DNA of 64,000 nucleotides from Massilia solisilvae (GTDB lineage: Bacteria; Pseudomonadota; Gammaproteobacteria; Burkholderiales; Burkholderiaceae_D), in the NCBI RefSeq assembly GCF_024753215.1, contig NZ_JANUGV010000003.1, positions 186,001 through 250,000 of the forward strand, read 5' to 3'. Both the position numbers and the translations under genes were made by a program. Of this stretch, positions 7,332-15,919 are shown piece by piece. Each line of letters starts with the position of its first letter. Within the stretch, counting starts at the first letter, position 1. The notes below the pieces were generated by a model, which worked only from the letters and a program-made list of their open reading frames with translations, was not told the DNA's origin and did not search any database.

Positions 7332-8693
7332 ATGCAGAAACCCCTCATCGCCGTGCTGCTGGCCGGCGCCTTCTTCTCGCTGGAAGCGCAAGCGACCGAC
7401 CTGATCCAGGTGTACCAGCAGGCGCTGGCCAACGACGCCACGTTCGCCAGCGCGCGCGCCGCGGTGGCCGCGGGCCGCGAGAAGACCACGCAGGGGCGTG
7501 CTGGATTGCTGCCGACCATCGCCGCCAGCGGCAGCGTCACCAAGAACGACACCAACGTCGCGCCGTGGAACCTGGGTGCGCCCAACGTCCTGAAGGATGG
7601 CACGGTCGATGGCCTGGTCACCGAGAAGACGAGCAACCTGCGCACCGACGTCTGGAGCGTCTCGCTGACCCAGCCGCTGTTTCGCTGGGACCGCTGGGAG
7701 ACGTACCAGCAGGGCAAGCTGGCCGCCGCGATCGCCGAGGCCCAGTTCGCGCAGGCCCGCCAGGACCTGATCACGCGCGTGGCGCAGGCCTATTTCGACG
7801 TGCTGGGCGCGCAGGACACGCTGGAATCGGTGCGCGCGCAGAAAGCCGCGGTGACCGAGCAACTGGCCTCGGCCAAGCGCAACTTCGAGGTCGGCACCCA
7901 GACCATCACCGACACCCATGAAGCACAGGCTGCCTACGACCTGACCGTGGCGCAGGAATTTGCCGCCGTGAACGACCTGGACAACAAGCGCAACGCGCTG
8001 CAGGCGATCATCGGCACCGTGCCGGGCGACCTGGCGCCGCTGCGCCAGGGTGTCACGCTGACCGCGCCGCAGCCGCTCACCATCGACAACTGGATCAGCT
8101 CGGCGGAAAACCAGAATCCGCTGGTCCAGGTGCAGCAGCTGAACGTCGAATCGTCCAAACACGAAATCTCGCGCCGCCGCGCCGGCCACTACCCGACCCT
8201 GGACCTGGTGGCCAGCTCCACCCACCAGAAGGTGGACGGACAGACCCAGAACTCGGCGACCACCAAAAACAATGCGATCGGCGTGCAGTGGAGCATCCCG
8301 CTGTTCAACGGCTTCGCGGTGACCTCGCAAGTGCGCGAGTCGATCGCGCTGGAAGACAAGGCGCGCAACGACCTCGAGGCGACCCGCCGCAACGCCGCGC
8401 TGCAGGCGCGCCAGGCCTACCTGGGCGTGAACAGCGGGCTGGCGCAGGTCAAGGCGCTGGAGGCGGCCGAGATCTCGAGCCAGTCGGCGCTGGAATCGAA
8501 CAAGCTCGGCTACCAGGTCGGCGTGCGCATCAACATCGACGTGCTGAACGCGCAGAAGCAGCTGTACTCGACCCGCACCGACCTGGCCAAGGCGCGCTAC
8601 AACACCATCGTCAACGGCCTGAAGCTCAAGTCGGCCGCCGGCACCCTGCGCGAGGAAGACCTGGCGCCGGTGAACGGCCTGCTGCAGCACTGA
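7332..8693 (+). CDS. tolC: TolC family outer membrane channel protein
   Basis: A 453-residue precursor of a TolC-type trimeric outer membrane efflux protein, the exit duct for type I secretion and RND/MFS pumps. It starts with a Sec signal peptide (MQKPLIAVLLAGAFFSLEAQA, cleavage before TDL), followed by DLIQVYQQALANDATFASARAA, the family's first helix, and the internally duplicated coiled-coil regions, including VAQAYFDVLGAQDTL and QARQAYLGVNSGLAQVKALE. The ATG at 7332 is chosen because GGAGAG lies just upstream and the signal peptide begins there; upstream in-frame starts exist. No inner membrane pump partners lie next to it. A strong terminator follows. Confidence 0.93.
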   Translation: MQKPLIAVLLAGAFFSLEAQATDLIQVYQQALANDATFASARAAVAAGREKTTQGRAGLLPTIAASGSVTKNDTNVAPWNLGAPNVLKDGTVDGLVTEKTSNLRTDVWSVSLTQPLFRWDRWETYQQGKLAAAIAEAQFAQARQDLITRVAQAYFDVLGAQDTLESVRAQKAAVTEQLASAKRNFEVGTQTITDTHEAQAAYDLTVAQEFAAVNDLDNKRNALQAIIGTVPGDLAPLRQGVTLTAPQPLTIDNWISSAENQNPLVQVQQLNVESSKHEISRRRAGHYPTLDLVASSTHQKVDGQTQNSATTKNNAIGVQWSIPLFNGFAVTSQVRESIALEDKARNDLEATRRNAALQARQAYLGVNSGLAQVKALEAAEISSQSALESNKLGYQVGVRINIDVLNAQKQLYSTRTDLAKARYNTIVNGLKLKSAAGTLREEDLAPVNGLLQH

Positions 8694-8714
8694 TCGCTGC
8701 ATGCACCAAACGAG

Positions 8715-8740
8715 ACGGCGCCCGCGGGCGCCGTTTTTTT
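8715..8740 (+). terminator. Rho-independent terminator after tolC
   Basis: Perfect 20-bp palindrome ACGGCGCCCG-CGGGCGCCGT at 8715-8734, folding into a GC-rich stem, followed at once by a run of seven T. It lies 22 bp after the tolC stop and ends the pcm-rhodanese-tolC transcript. Confidence 0.9.
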
Positions 8741-8835
8741 CACAGCGCCGCTTTACAAGACTTTACCCGCGCCACACAGAAGCGCAAAACGGCCGCCGTA
8801 CAGTGGAATCTCCTTCACCACACAAGAGGCTCTCC

Positions 8836-9324
8836 ATGAAAACGTACGACGACAACAAGATCTCCGCTTTCCGCCCGCTGCGGCGCTGGCTGCTCGGCGC
8901 CACGCTGGCCATCGCGGCCAGCGCTGCCTATGCCAGCCTGGCCGGCGCCGCCCCCGGCATGCACGGCCATCACGGGCACGGCGGGCAGTCGTCGATGCAG
9001 GCGCACGTGGACCGGATGGTCGAGCAGCTCACTACCGGCGCCAGCCCGGACCAGAAGGCACGGGTGCAGGCCATCGCCAACGCCGCCGTGGCCGACCTGG
9101 GCCCGCTGCACGAACAGTTCCATCAGGCGCACGCACGCGCGCACGAGCTTTTGACGGCGCCGGTGGTGGACCGCGCCGCGCTGGAACAGCTGCGCGCCGA
9201 ACAGGTGCGGCTGTTCGACCAGATCAGCCGCCGCATCACGGCGGCGGCGGCCGATGCCGCCGAGGTGCTCACGCCCGAGCAGCGGGCCAGGTTCGCCGAG
9301 CACCTCAGGGCGCACATGCATTGA
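8836..9324 (+). CDS. Spy/CpxP-like periplasmic protein
   Basis: A 162-residue predicted periplasmic protein. A signal segment (RRWLLGATLAIAASAAYASLAGA) is followed by a His/Gly-rich stretch (MHGHHGHGG) and then a helical region with two LTxxQ-like motifs (ASPDQKARV and LTPEQRARF), the mark of the Spy/CpxP family of periplasmic chaperones and stress sensors. The His-rich start might bind metal. The ATG at 8836 has GAGG about 8 bases upstream. It lies 14 bp before the response regulator and kinase genes, an order like cpxP-cpxR-cpxA, so it probably reports envelope or metal stress to that system. Confidence 0.78.
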   Translation: MKTYDDNKISAFRPLRRWLLGATLAIAASAAYASLAGAAPGMHGHHGHGGQSSMQAHVDRMVEQLTTGASPDQKARVQAIANAAVADLGPLHEQFHQAHARAHELLTAPVVDRAALEQLRAEQVRLFDQISRRITAAAADAAEVLTPEQRARFAEHLRAHMH

Positions 9325-9338
9325 GGTATGATCCGCGC

Positions 9339-10052
9339 ATGGTCCAGCATGTCCTCATGATCGAAGACGACGAGCGCCTGGCAGGCATGCTCGCGGCCTA
9401 CCTCGCGCCGCACGGTTTCGCGCTGCGGCATGCGGCCAGCGCGCGCGAGGGGCTGGCCCTGCTGCAGCAGGAGGGCGCGCCGTTCGCGCTGGTCCTGCTC
9501 GACCTGATGCTGCCGGACGCCGATGGCCTGGACGTGTGCCGCCAGCTGCGCGCCCTGGCCGCGCCGCTGCGCTCGATCCCGGTCGTGATGCTGACCGCCA
9601 AAGGCGATCCGTTCGACCGTGTCCTCGGGTTGGAGATCGGGGCCGACGACTATCTTCCCAAGCCGTTCGAGCCGCGCGAGCTGCTGGCGCGGGTCCGCGC
9701 CGTGCTGCGCCGCCCGCCGCTGGCAGACGATGCCGGCGCCGAGGTGCTGCGTTTCGGCCGCCTCGACATCGACCTTGGCGCGCGCGCCGTGCGGCTGGAC
9801 GGGCAGGCGCGCGCGCTGACGGCCTACCAGTTCGACCTGCTGGTCGCGCTGGCCGAGCGCGCCGGGCGCGTGCTATCGCGCGAGCAGCTGATCGACGCCG
9901 TCAAGGGCGCGGCCTTCGATCCCTTCGACCGCTCGGTCGATGTCCACATCGGCCGCCTGCGCGCCGCCATCGAGGACGACCCGCGCCAGCCGCGCCGCAT
10001 CATCACCGTGCGCGGGGCCGGCTACGTGTTCGCAAAGGTGCAGGATGCGTGA
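9339..10052 (+). CDS. OmpR-family response regulator
   Basis: A 237-residue two-domain regulator. Receiver: IEDDERL acidic pair, phospho-acceptor D55 in LVLLDLMLPDADGLDV, and Lys in DDYLPKPFEPREL. The C-terminal winged helix (FGRLDIDLGARAVRLDG, then LTAYQFDLLVALAERAGRVL and RSVDVHIGRLRAAIEDDP, ending in IITVRGAGYVF) is the OmpR/PhoB type. ATG at 9339 is preferred to an upstream TTG. Its end overlaps the kinase start by 8 bp, implying coupled translation. The combination with a Spy/CpxP-like protein upstream resembles the Cpx or other envelope-stress systems. Confidence 0.93.
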   Translation: MVQHVLMIEDDERLAGMLAAYLAPHGFALRHAASAREGLALLQQEGAPFALVLLDLMLPDADGLDVCRQLRALAAPLRSIPVVMLTAKGDPFDRVLGLEIGADDYLPKPFEPRELLARVRAVLRRPPLADDAGAEVLRFGRLDIDLGARAVRLDGQARALTAYQFDLLVALAERAGRVLSREQLIDAVKGAAFDPFDRSVDVHIGRLRAAIEDDPRQPRRIITVRGAGYVFAKVQDA

Positions 10053-11088
10053 GGCCGCACCGCCGGCCGCGCGCGTGCCGCTGCCGCGGCGGCTGTACGT
10101 GCGCCTCTACCTGGCCTTGCTGGCCAGCCTGCTGCTCGCGGCCTTCCTGTTCGCGCTGGCGCACCTGGCCTTCGATCCCGTCGCCGCCGGGCTCGCAGTC
10201 GTCGGCCCGGGCATGCACCTGGCCGGGCTGGCGGTGATGCTGGCGCTGATTGCGCTGGCCGTAGCCACGGTGGCATATCCCGTGGTGCGCCGCCTGACGC
10301 GCCGGCTGGAACGGCTGCAGGACAGCGTCCACGCGTGGGGCGAAGGCCAGTTGGCCACGCGCGTACCGGTCGAGGGCGACGACGAAGTCGCGCGCCTGGC
10401 CGCAAGCTTCAACGATGCCGCCACCCGCATCGAAGCGCTGGTGCGCGCCCAGAAATCGCTGCTGGCGAACGCCTCGCACGAACTGCGCTCGCCGCTTGCG
10501 CGCATCCGCATGGCGGCCGAACTGGCGGCCGGGCAGGTGCCCCCTGCGGTCGCGTCCGAGCTGCGCCGCAACGTGGCCGAACTGGACCAGCTGATCGACG
10601 AGGTGCTGCTGGCCAGCCGGCTGGAGGCCGTCGGCATCGGCGCCGCGCTGGCCGAGGAGGTGGACCTGACCGGCATCCTCGCCGAGGAGTGCGCGCGCGC
10701 CGGTGCGCAGCTGCAGGCGCGCGCGCTCGGCATGACGGGAGACCCAAGACTGCTGCGCCGCATGGTGCGCAACCTGCTCGAAAATGCGGTCCGTTACGGC
10801 GCCGGTTCGGCCGTCGAGGTGGGGCTGGAAGAGGTGCAGGGGATGCTGCGGCTGGAGGTGCGCGATGCCGGACCGGGTATTCCCGAGGGTGAACGCGAGC
10901 GCGTGTTCGAGCCGTTCTATCGTGTTGCCGGCGCCAGCGAGGCGGCCGGCGGGGTTGGCCTGGGCCTGAATCTGGTGCGCCAGATTGCGCGCCACCACGG
11001 CGGCGATGCGCAATGCCTGGCCAACGGCCAGGCCGGCTGCTGCTTCAGGGTGACGCTGCCGCGCCTGCTGACCCAGCGCTGCAGCTGA
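10045..11088 (+). CDS. Membrane sensor histidine kinase (partner of the OmpR-type regulator)
   Basis: A 347-residue HK. Two TM helices (about residues 21-42 and 59-80) enclose a very short periplasmic loop of roughly 16 residues, then a HAMP domain (VVRRLTRRLERLQDSV, then EVARLAASFNDAATRI), HisKA with H145 in LANASHELRSPLARIRMA, and HATPase with N-box RNLLENAVRYG, G1 DAGPGIP and G2 GGVGLGLNLVRQI. The tiny periplasmic loop argues for sensing through the membrane or through the Spy-like partner rather than through its own ligand domain. Its start ATG lies inside the regulator gene. Confidence 0.92.
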   Translation: MREAAPPAARVPLPRRLYVRLYLALLASLLLAAFLFALAHLAFDPVAAGLAVVGPGMHLAGLAVMLALIALAVATVAYPVVRRLTRRLERLQDSVHAWGEGQLATRVPVEGDDEVARLAASFNDAATRIEALVRAQKSLLANASHELRSPLARIRMAAELAAGQVPPAVASELRRNVAELDQLIDEVLLASRLEAVGIGAALAEEVDLTGILAEECARAGAQLQARALGMTGDPRLLRRMVRNLLENAVRYGAGSAVEVGLEEVQGMLRLEVRDAGPGIPEGERERVFEPFYRVAGASEAAGGVGLGLNLVRQIARHHGGDAQCLANGQAGCCFRVTLPRLLTQRCS

Positions 11089-11095
11089 TGGGCGA

Positions 11096-11509
11096 TCAGG
11101 CGTTCAGGCCGGCGCCGCCTGCATCGTCCTTGCGTTCGATGAGCTCGACCTTGTAGCCATCCGGGTCGGTGATGAACGCGATCACCGTGCTGCCGCCCTT
11201 CACCGGACCCGGCTCGCGCATGATGTTGCCGCCCTTGGCACGCACCTGGTCGCACACCTTGTAGATGTCGTCGGCGGACAGGGCGATGTGGCCGTAGGCC
11301 GTGCCCATCTCGTACTTGTCCACGCCGTAGTTGTAGGTCAGCTCGAGCTCGGCGTGGTCGGGATTGCTGCCGTAGCCCAGGAAGGCCAGCTTGTACTTGT
11401 ACTCGGGGTTGTCGCTGGTGCGCAGCAGCTTCATGCCCAGTACGTTGGTATAGAAATCGATCGAGCGCTGCAGGTCGCCGACCCGCAGCATGGTGTGCAG
11501 GATGCGCAT
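11096..11509 (-). CDS. gloA: Lactoylglutathione lyase (glyoxalase I)
   Basis: Converts the hemithioacetal of methylglyoxal and glutathione to S-lactoylglutathione, detoxifying methylglyoxal in the cytoplasm. The 137 residues align almost end to end with Escherichia coli GloA from memory: [21 protein letters not shown] at the start and [12 protein letters not shown] in the middle. The metal ligands H5, E56, H74 and E122 are all present, which fits the nickel-type enzyme. It converges on the kinase gene with 7 bp between the stops. The upstream region to 11580 is short and followed by a palindromic repeat. Confidence 0.96.
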   Translation of the reverse strand: MRILHTMLRVGDLQRSIDFYTNVLGMKLLRTSDNPEYKYKLAFLGYGSNPDHAELELTYNYGVDKYEMGTAYGHIALSADDIYKVCDQVRAKGGNIMREPGPVKGGSTVIAFITDPDGYKVELIERKDDAGGAGLNA

Positions 11510-11580
11510 TCGTGGTCCTTGTGAGATGTGAAACGAAGCTGCGATTGTATGCGCTTGCGGCGGTTCTTGCCGGATGTCGG

Positions 11581-11665
11581 GTAGGGCGGGCAGGTTCTCC
11601 TGCCCACGCGTTCGGGCAACGCATGCTCCGTTTGAACGCGCGGGCGGGAAACCCGCTCACGCTAC
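11581..11665. repeat. Dispersed palindromic repeat, family 1, copy A
   Basis: About 85 bp that begin with gtagggcgggcagg and end with gctac, with internal ends cccacgcgttc and tttgaacgcgcgggcggg. The whole is an imperfect inverted repeat, the same design as the copies at 17615, 24474, 40587 and 45684. The terminal cta supplies the TAG stop codon of the osmC-type gene on the minus strand. Confidence 0.8.
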
Positions 11666-12093
11666 GCCTGCAGCTTCGCGTCCATCGTGATGTTCGCGCC
11701 CTTGAGCAGCTTCGATACCGGGCAGCCTTCCTTGGCCTTGAGCGCCGCGGCCTGGAACGCTTCTTCGGTGGCGCCGGGAATGCTCGCCACCAGCGCCAGG
11801 TGCACCGCGGTGATCGCAAAGCCGCCGTCGGCCTTGTCCAGCGACACCGTGGCCGTCGTCTCCAGCCGGGTGGCGGTCATGCCTGCCTCGCCCAGCTGGG
11901 CCGATAAGGCCATCGTGAAGCAGCCCGCATGCGCGGCCGCGATCAGTTCTTCGGGATTGGTCCCGGCGCCGTCCTCGAAGCGCGTCTTGAAGCCGTACTG
12001 CGTGTCCTTGAGCGCCCCGCTTTGCGTCGACACCGTGCCCTTGCCGTCTTTGAGGCCGCCGCTCCAGACGGCACTGCCCGTGCGATTGATCAT
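11662..12093 (-). CDS. OsmC family peroxiredoxin-like protein
   Basis: A 143-residue member of the OsmC/Ohr family, cytoplasmic thiol peroxidases active on organic hydroperoxides. The two expected redox cysteines are seen: C58 in [16 protein letters not shown] and C124 in [11 protein letters not shown], with the family pattern [13 protein letters not shown]. The sequence [23 protein letters not shown] is close to OsmC rather than Ohr. It is the last gene of a minus-strand set; its ATG overlaps the end of the sugar dehydrogenase gene by 4 bp. Its stop codon lies within a dispersed repeat. Confidence 0.93.
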   Translation of the reverse strand: MINRTGSAVWSGGLKDGKGTVSTQSGALKDTQYGFKTRFEDGAGTNPEELIAAAHAGCFTMALSAQLGEAGMTATRLETTATVSLDKADGGFAITAVHLALVASIPGATEEAFQAAALKAKEGCPVSKLLKGANITMDAKLQA

Positions 12094-13412
12094 TGTGTTC
12101 TCCTTTCAGGTGAATGTTTTCCGGCGGGCGTGACCCGCCAGACCTTGTTGCCCACGTCGTCCGCGACCAGGATCGCGCCCTGGCGGTCCACCGCCACGCC
12201 CACCGGGCGTCCGTACGCGTGCCCGTCCTTGCTCAGGAACCCGGCCAGCACGTCTTGCGGCGGCCCGCTTGGTTTGCCGTCCGCGAACGGCACGAAAATG
12301 ACCTTGTACCCGGCAAACGGCCTGCGGTTCCACGAGCCGTGCTGGCCGACCAGCGCGCCGTTCCTGAACTGCGGCATCAGGCTGGCGTCGTAGAACGCCA
12401 GGCCGAGCGAGGCCGTGTGCGCGCCCAGCCCGTAATCGGGCACGATGGCCTTGGCCACCAGGTCGGGCCGCTGCGGCTTGACGCGCGTGTCCACGTGCTG
12501 GCCCCAGTAACTGTACGGCCAGCCGTAGAAGCCGCCTTCCTTCACCGAGGTCAGGTAGTCCGGCGGCAGCTCGTTGCCGATCTCGTCGCGCTCGTTCACG
12601 CTGGTCCACAGCACGTGGCTTTGCGGATTGATCGCCAGCCCGTTCGGGTTGCGCAAGCCGCTGGCGAACACGCGGCCCTTGGCGCTGGCGATGTCGTATT
12701 CCCAGATCGCCGCGCGCCCCAGTTCCACTTCCATGCCGTTGTCGCCGATGTTGCTGTTGGAGCCGACCGACACGTACAGCTTCTTGCCGTCGTCGCTGGC
12801 CACCACATTCTTGGTCCAGTGGTGATTGATGCCCGCCGGCAGGGCCAGCACCTCCTTGCCCTTGGCCGCGATGTGCGTCTCGCCGGTCTTGTACGGAAAG
12901 CGCAGCAGCGCATCGGCATCGGCCACGTACAAGTCCTGGCCGACCAGCACCATCCCATACGGCGAGTTCAGGCCTTCGAGGAACACGGTTCTGGTGGCCG
13001 CGCTGCCGTCAGCCTTGAGCCCGCGCAGCAGCGTGATGCGATTGGCCGAAGGCACGCCGGCGCCGGCCACCTTCTGCTCGTGCTTTTGCACCATGTTGCG
13101 GATGCTTTGCTTTTCCTTGGCGCTGGCCGGACGATTGGTCTCGGCCACCAGCACGTCACCGTTGGGCAGCACGTAAACGTTGCGAGGATGGTCCAGCCCG
13201 CTCGCGTACTCGGACACTTCCAGCCCGGCCGCGGGCGCCGGGTGCGCGCCCTTGGGCCACGGCTCGGTGGGTGCGACGTGCAGGGTCGGGATGAGGGAAT
13301 GCTCCGGTTCCGGCAAGGCCGGGTTGGGGCCGAAGCCGGCTGGCATGTTCTGCGCGACTGCCGTTGCCGCCGCGGCCCAAAGCCCGGCGGCCAGCGCCAG
13401 CCGGGCGCTCAC
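12090..13412 (-). CDS. Secreted PQQ-dependent sugar dehydrogenase-like beta-propeller (sorbosone dehydrogenase family)
   Basis: A 440-residue exported protein. A signal peptide ([15 protein letters not shown], cleavage before QNMP) leads into a six-bladed beta-propeller of the glucose/sorbosone dehydrogenase type. Motifs seen: [25 protein letters not shown], then [58 protein letters not shown] and [14 protein letters not shown], all standard for this family. Known members oxidise sugars with PQQ in the periplasm; the substrate here is unknown. The start codon is GTG at 13412, overlapping the upstream stop as GTGA, so it depends on translational coupling. Confidence 0.85.
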   Translation of the reverse strand: MSARLALAAGLWAAAATAVAQNMPAGFGPNPALPEPEHSLIPTLHVAPTEPWPKGAHPAPAAGLEVSEYASGLDHPRNVYVLPNGDVLVAETNRPASAKEKQSIRNMVQKHEQKVAGAGVPSANRITLLRGLKADGSAATRTVFLEGLNSPYGMVLVGQDLYVADADALLRFPYKTGETHIAAKGKEVLALPAGINHHWTKNVVASDDGKKLYVSVGSNSNIGDNGMEVELGRAAIWEYDIASAKGRVFASGLRNPNGLAINPQSHVLWTSVNERDEIGNELPPDYLTSVKEGGFYGWPYSYWGQHVDTRVKPQRPDLVAKAIVPDYGLGAHTASLGLAFYDASLMPQFRNGALVGQHGSWNRRPFAGYKVIFVPFADGKPSGPPQDVLAGFLSKDGHAYGRPVGVAVDRQGAILVADDVGNKVWRVTPAGKHSPERRTQ

Positions 13413-13720
13413 TTGTTTTTCCCCTGGCCGGGATGGGGCGCATCGTGGTCGCGCATGTCGCGCGAACGGTCGGGCAGCGGGTTGGCCTGGCCGCTCGCGC
13501 CCGGCGCCGGCTGGGTGGCCTGCTCGATGTCGGTGCCGTCGCGCGCATCGGTGTCCACCAGGCCCTGCGCCAGGTCTTCGGCGGCCTGGCGTATCACGCC
13601 GCGCGGGCGCTGGTCCTGCGCGTCGGGCGACTCGTCGCGCTCGTGCGGCTCGCGCTTGACCTGGTCGTTTTCCATCGGCGCCCTGGTATTGATGAAGCGG
13701 TCCTTGGTTTCGGTAACCAT
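13409..13720 (-). CDS. Hydrophilic hypothetical protein, first gene of the osmC operon
   Basis: A 103-residue very hydrophilic, proline- and aspartate-rich protein ([20 protein letters not shown], ending [16 protein letters not shown]) with no recognised domain, membrane segment or signal. It is probably largely disordered. The ATG at 13720 has a strong AAGGAG site 7 bases upstream. The stop overlaps the GTG start of the sugar dehydrogenase by 4 bp, and that gene overlaps osmC, so the three form one tightly coupled operon. A stress-related role is only suggested by company. Confidence 0.7.
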   Translation of the reverse strand: MVTETKDRFINTRAPMENDQVKREPHERDESPDAQDQRPRGVIRQAAEDLAQGLVDTDARDGTDIEQATQPAPGASGQANPLPDRSRDMRDHDAPHPGQGKNK

Positions 13721-13848
13721 CACTTCTCCTTTCGATGCTGTTGCCTGGATCGTAACGCGCTGCGGCGTGGGCGGTCGCGCAATTGGATGATGCAATTCGG
13801 AAACGAAGCCATTAAACTTGTCGTTCTTGAACTATTCCAGGGTGTGCC

Positions 13849-14862
13849 TTGAAACACGAAGCCGTCGTCCACCAACCGCCTGCCCACTGCCTGAACTGCG
13901 GCGCGTCCGTGCAGGCCGCGTACTGCCAGCACTGCGGGCAGGACACGCACGCCCACGTGCCGGGCGTGGGCGAGTACATCCACGAGTTCGTCGGCCATTA
14001 CATCGCGCTCGAGAGCAAGCTCTGGAAGACGCTGGTGCTGCTGCTGTTCAAGCCTGGACGGCTGACGCGTGATTACATCGAAGGCAAGCGCGTGCGCTAT
14101 GTGCTGCCGCTGCGCCTGTACCTGACGTTCAGCCTGGTGCTGTTCGCGGTGCTGAAGATGAACACGCACGGCTTCAATACGGAAAAGCCAAAGGAGCCGG
14201 TCACCGCCGCGCAGCAAGCCGAGCAGGCAAAGCAGGCGCGGCAGCTCGACAAGGCGCAGGCGGACATCGACGCCGCCAAGAAGGAAGGCGGCGCGGCGAC
14301 CGCCGCCGGAATGGTGCTGGCCCAAAAGGCCATCGATACGGCCAAGCGCGCGGAGCCGGACGGGGAGGGCAATACCGATTTCCTGAGGCTGGACGAGGGT
14401 GACGAGCAGCGCCTGGAAGCGCGCCTGGGCAAGAACCTGGCCGCCAAGATCGGCCACTTCAGCAGGCTGCCCCGGGAGGAGCAGTTCGAGGCGCTCAAGT
14501 CGGCGTTCTTCGCCTTTGGCCCGTACGCGATCTTCGCGATGATGCCGGTGTTTGCGCTGTACCTGAAGCTGCTGTACCTCGGTTCCGGGCGCCTGTACGG
14601 CGAGCACCTGCTGTTCGCGCTGCACACTAACGCGTTCGCGTTCCTGATGCTGATCCTGATGATGGTGCTGCCCGCGAACGTGCCGTACCTGCGCCCGGCG
14701 CTGGGCTTCTGGCTCGCGTTCTACCTGCCCACCGCCATGCGCCGCGTCTATGGCGGCTCGCGCACCGCCACCGCGCTGCGCTGGGTCGTGCTGATGGCGC
14801 TGCACCTGCTCGGAATGTCCATCGCGGTGCTGGCGGCCCTGGCGATGGCGCTTGCGCACTGA
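13849..14862 (+). CDS. DUF3667-type membrane protein with N-terminal zinc ribbon
   Basis: A 337-residue membrane protein. Residues about 14-32 form a zinc ribbon (CLNCGASVQAAYCQHCGQ), followed by the pattern GEYIHEFVGHYIALESKLWK and LLLFKPGRLTRDYIEGKRVRYV, typical of DUF3667 proteins. After one TM there is a charged, Ala/Gln/Lys-rich soluble stretch (about residues 105-205), then three or four C-terminal TM helices. Function is unknown. The start is a TTG at 13849 with CCAGGG upstream; no ATG fits the frame before the zinc ribbon, so the start is moderately uncertain. It is divergent from the osmC operon and 129 bp before nadK. Confidence 0.78.
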   Translation: MKHEAVVHQPPAHCLNCGASVQAAYCQHCGQDTHAHVPGVGEYIHEFVGHYIALESKLWKTLVLLLFKPGRLTRDYIEGKRVRYVLPLRLYLTFSLVLFAVLKMNTHGFNTEKPKEPVTAAQQAEQAKQARQLDKAQADIDAAKKEGGAATAAGMVLAQKAIDTAKRAEPDGEGNTDFLRLDEGDEQRLEARLGKNLAAKIGHFSRLPREEQFEALKSAFFAFGPYAIFAMMPVFALYLKLLYLGSGRLYGEHLLFALHTNAFAFLMLILMMVLPANVPYLRPALGFWLAFYLPTAMRRVYGGSRTATALRWVVLMALHLLGMSIAVLAALAMALAH

Positions 14863-14890
14863 ACTTGCGGCGCGCCGGCCGGCCCAACTA

Positions 14891-14910
14891 TACTGTGCGT
14901 TTGTACAGTC
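14891..14910 (+). promoter_or_regulatory. Probable LexA (SOS) box upstream of nadK-recN
   Basis: TACTGT-N8-ACAGTC, matching the CTG-N10-CAG core and the outer TA of the proteobacterial LexA box. It lies 81 bp before the nadK ATG and inside a larger inverted repeat (GGCCGGCCC at 14877-14885 with GGGCCGGCC at 14913-14921). recN is a classic SOS gene, which supports the call. Confidence 0.75.
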
Positions 14911-14991
14911 CCGGGCCGGCCGCCGTGTAGCCGCGCCCTGGATAATCGGTTAATCTGCCGCGTGTGCCACCCATCGACCCACCACTAGCCT

Positions 14992-15894
14992 ATGCCCGCT
15001 TCGCCTGAACCACAAAAGACCATCGCCCTGGTCGTGCGGCACAACACCGCCGGGATCGAGGAAACGGTCGCCGGCATCGTCGGCTTTTTGCAGGGTGCCG
15101 GCTACCGCGTCGTGTTCGAGGCCGAGACCGCGGCCCACGTGCAGATGCCGGGCGTGGCCGCGATGAGCGCCCCCGAGATCGGCAAGCACGCCTCCTACGC
15201 GGTGGTGGTCGGCGGCGACGGCACCATGCTCGGCATCGCGCGCCAGCTGGCCAAGTACAACGTGCCGCTCATCGGCATCAACCAGGGGCGCCTGGGCTTC
15301 ATCACCGACATCCCGATCGACCGCATGCTGCCGGCGCTGGGCGAGATCCTCGAAGGCAGCGCCACCACCGAACAGCGTACCCTGCTCGAAGGGCGCGTGA
15401 TGCGCGCCGGCGAAATGATCTTCTGCGGCGTGGCCGTGAACGACGTGGTGGTCGCGCGCGGCACCGGCGCCGGCATGGCCGAGCTGCGCGTGACGGTGGA
15501 CGGCCAGTTCATGTACAACCAGCGCTCGGACGGCCTGATCATCACCACGCCGACCGGCTCCACCGCCTATGCGCTGTCGGCCGGCGGCCCGCTGCTGCAC
15601 CCGAGCGTGCGCGGCTTCGCGCTGGTGCCGATCGCGCCGCACGCCTTGTCCAACCGGCCCATCGTGGTGCCCGACTCCAGCGAGATCGTGGTCACGATCG
15701 TCAACGGCCGCGACATCAGCGTCAACTTCGACATGCAGACCTTCGCCAGCCTGCAGCACGGGGACGAGATCGTGCTCTCGCGCTCGCCGCACATGATCAC
15801 CTTCCTGCACCCGCAGGGCTGGAGCTACTACGGCACGCTGCGCGAAAAGCTGCACTGGAACGAGTACCCGTCCAGCGACGGCAAGCTCTCATAA
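14992..15894 (+). CDS. nadK: NAD kinase
   Basis: Phosphorylates NAD to NADP in the cytoplasm. The 300-residue length is normal. The catalytic GGDGT motif is at 74-78 ([15 protein letters not shown]), followed by [14 protein letters not shown], the second conserved block [29 protein letters not shown], and [15 protein letters not shown], all hallmark segments. It starts at the ATG at 14992. recN follows after 25 bp, so both are probably one transcript. In many betaproteobacteria hrcA lies directly upstream of this gene; here the neighbour is a DUF3667 gene instead. The LexA box upstream suggests SOS induction of the pair. Confidence 0.97.
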   Translation: MPASPEPQKTIALVVRHNTAGIEETVAGIVGFLQGAGYRVVFEAETAAHVQMPGVAAMSAPEIGKHASYAVVVGGDGTMLGIARQLAKYNVPLIGINQGRLGFITDIPIDRMLPALGEILEGSATTEQRTLLEGRVMRAGEMIFCGVAVNDVVVARGTGAGMAELRVTVDGQFMYNQRSDGLIITTPTGSTAYALSAGGPLLHPSVRGFALVPIAPHALSNRPIVVPDSSEIVVTIVNGRDISVNFDMQTFASLQHGDEIVLSRSPHMITFLHPQGWSYYGTLREKLHWNEYPSSDGKLS

Positions 15895-15919
15895 GTACAC
15901 ACAGGAGACCTGTTTCTTC

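Noticed and set aside
14863..14991. Search for hrcA or a CIRCE element next to nadK
   Set aside because: No hrcA gene and no TTAGCACTC-N9-GAGTGCTAA element could be seen; the inverted repeat here is GC-rich and encloses a LexA-like box instead.
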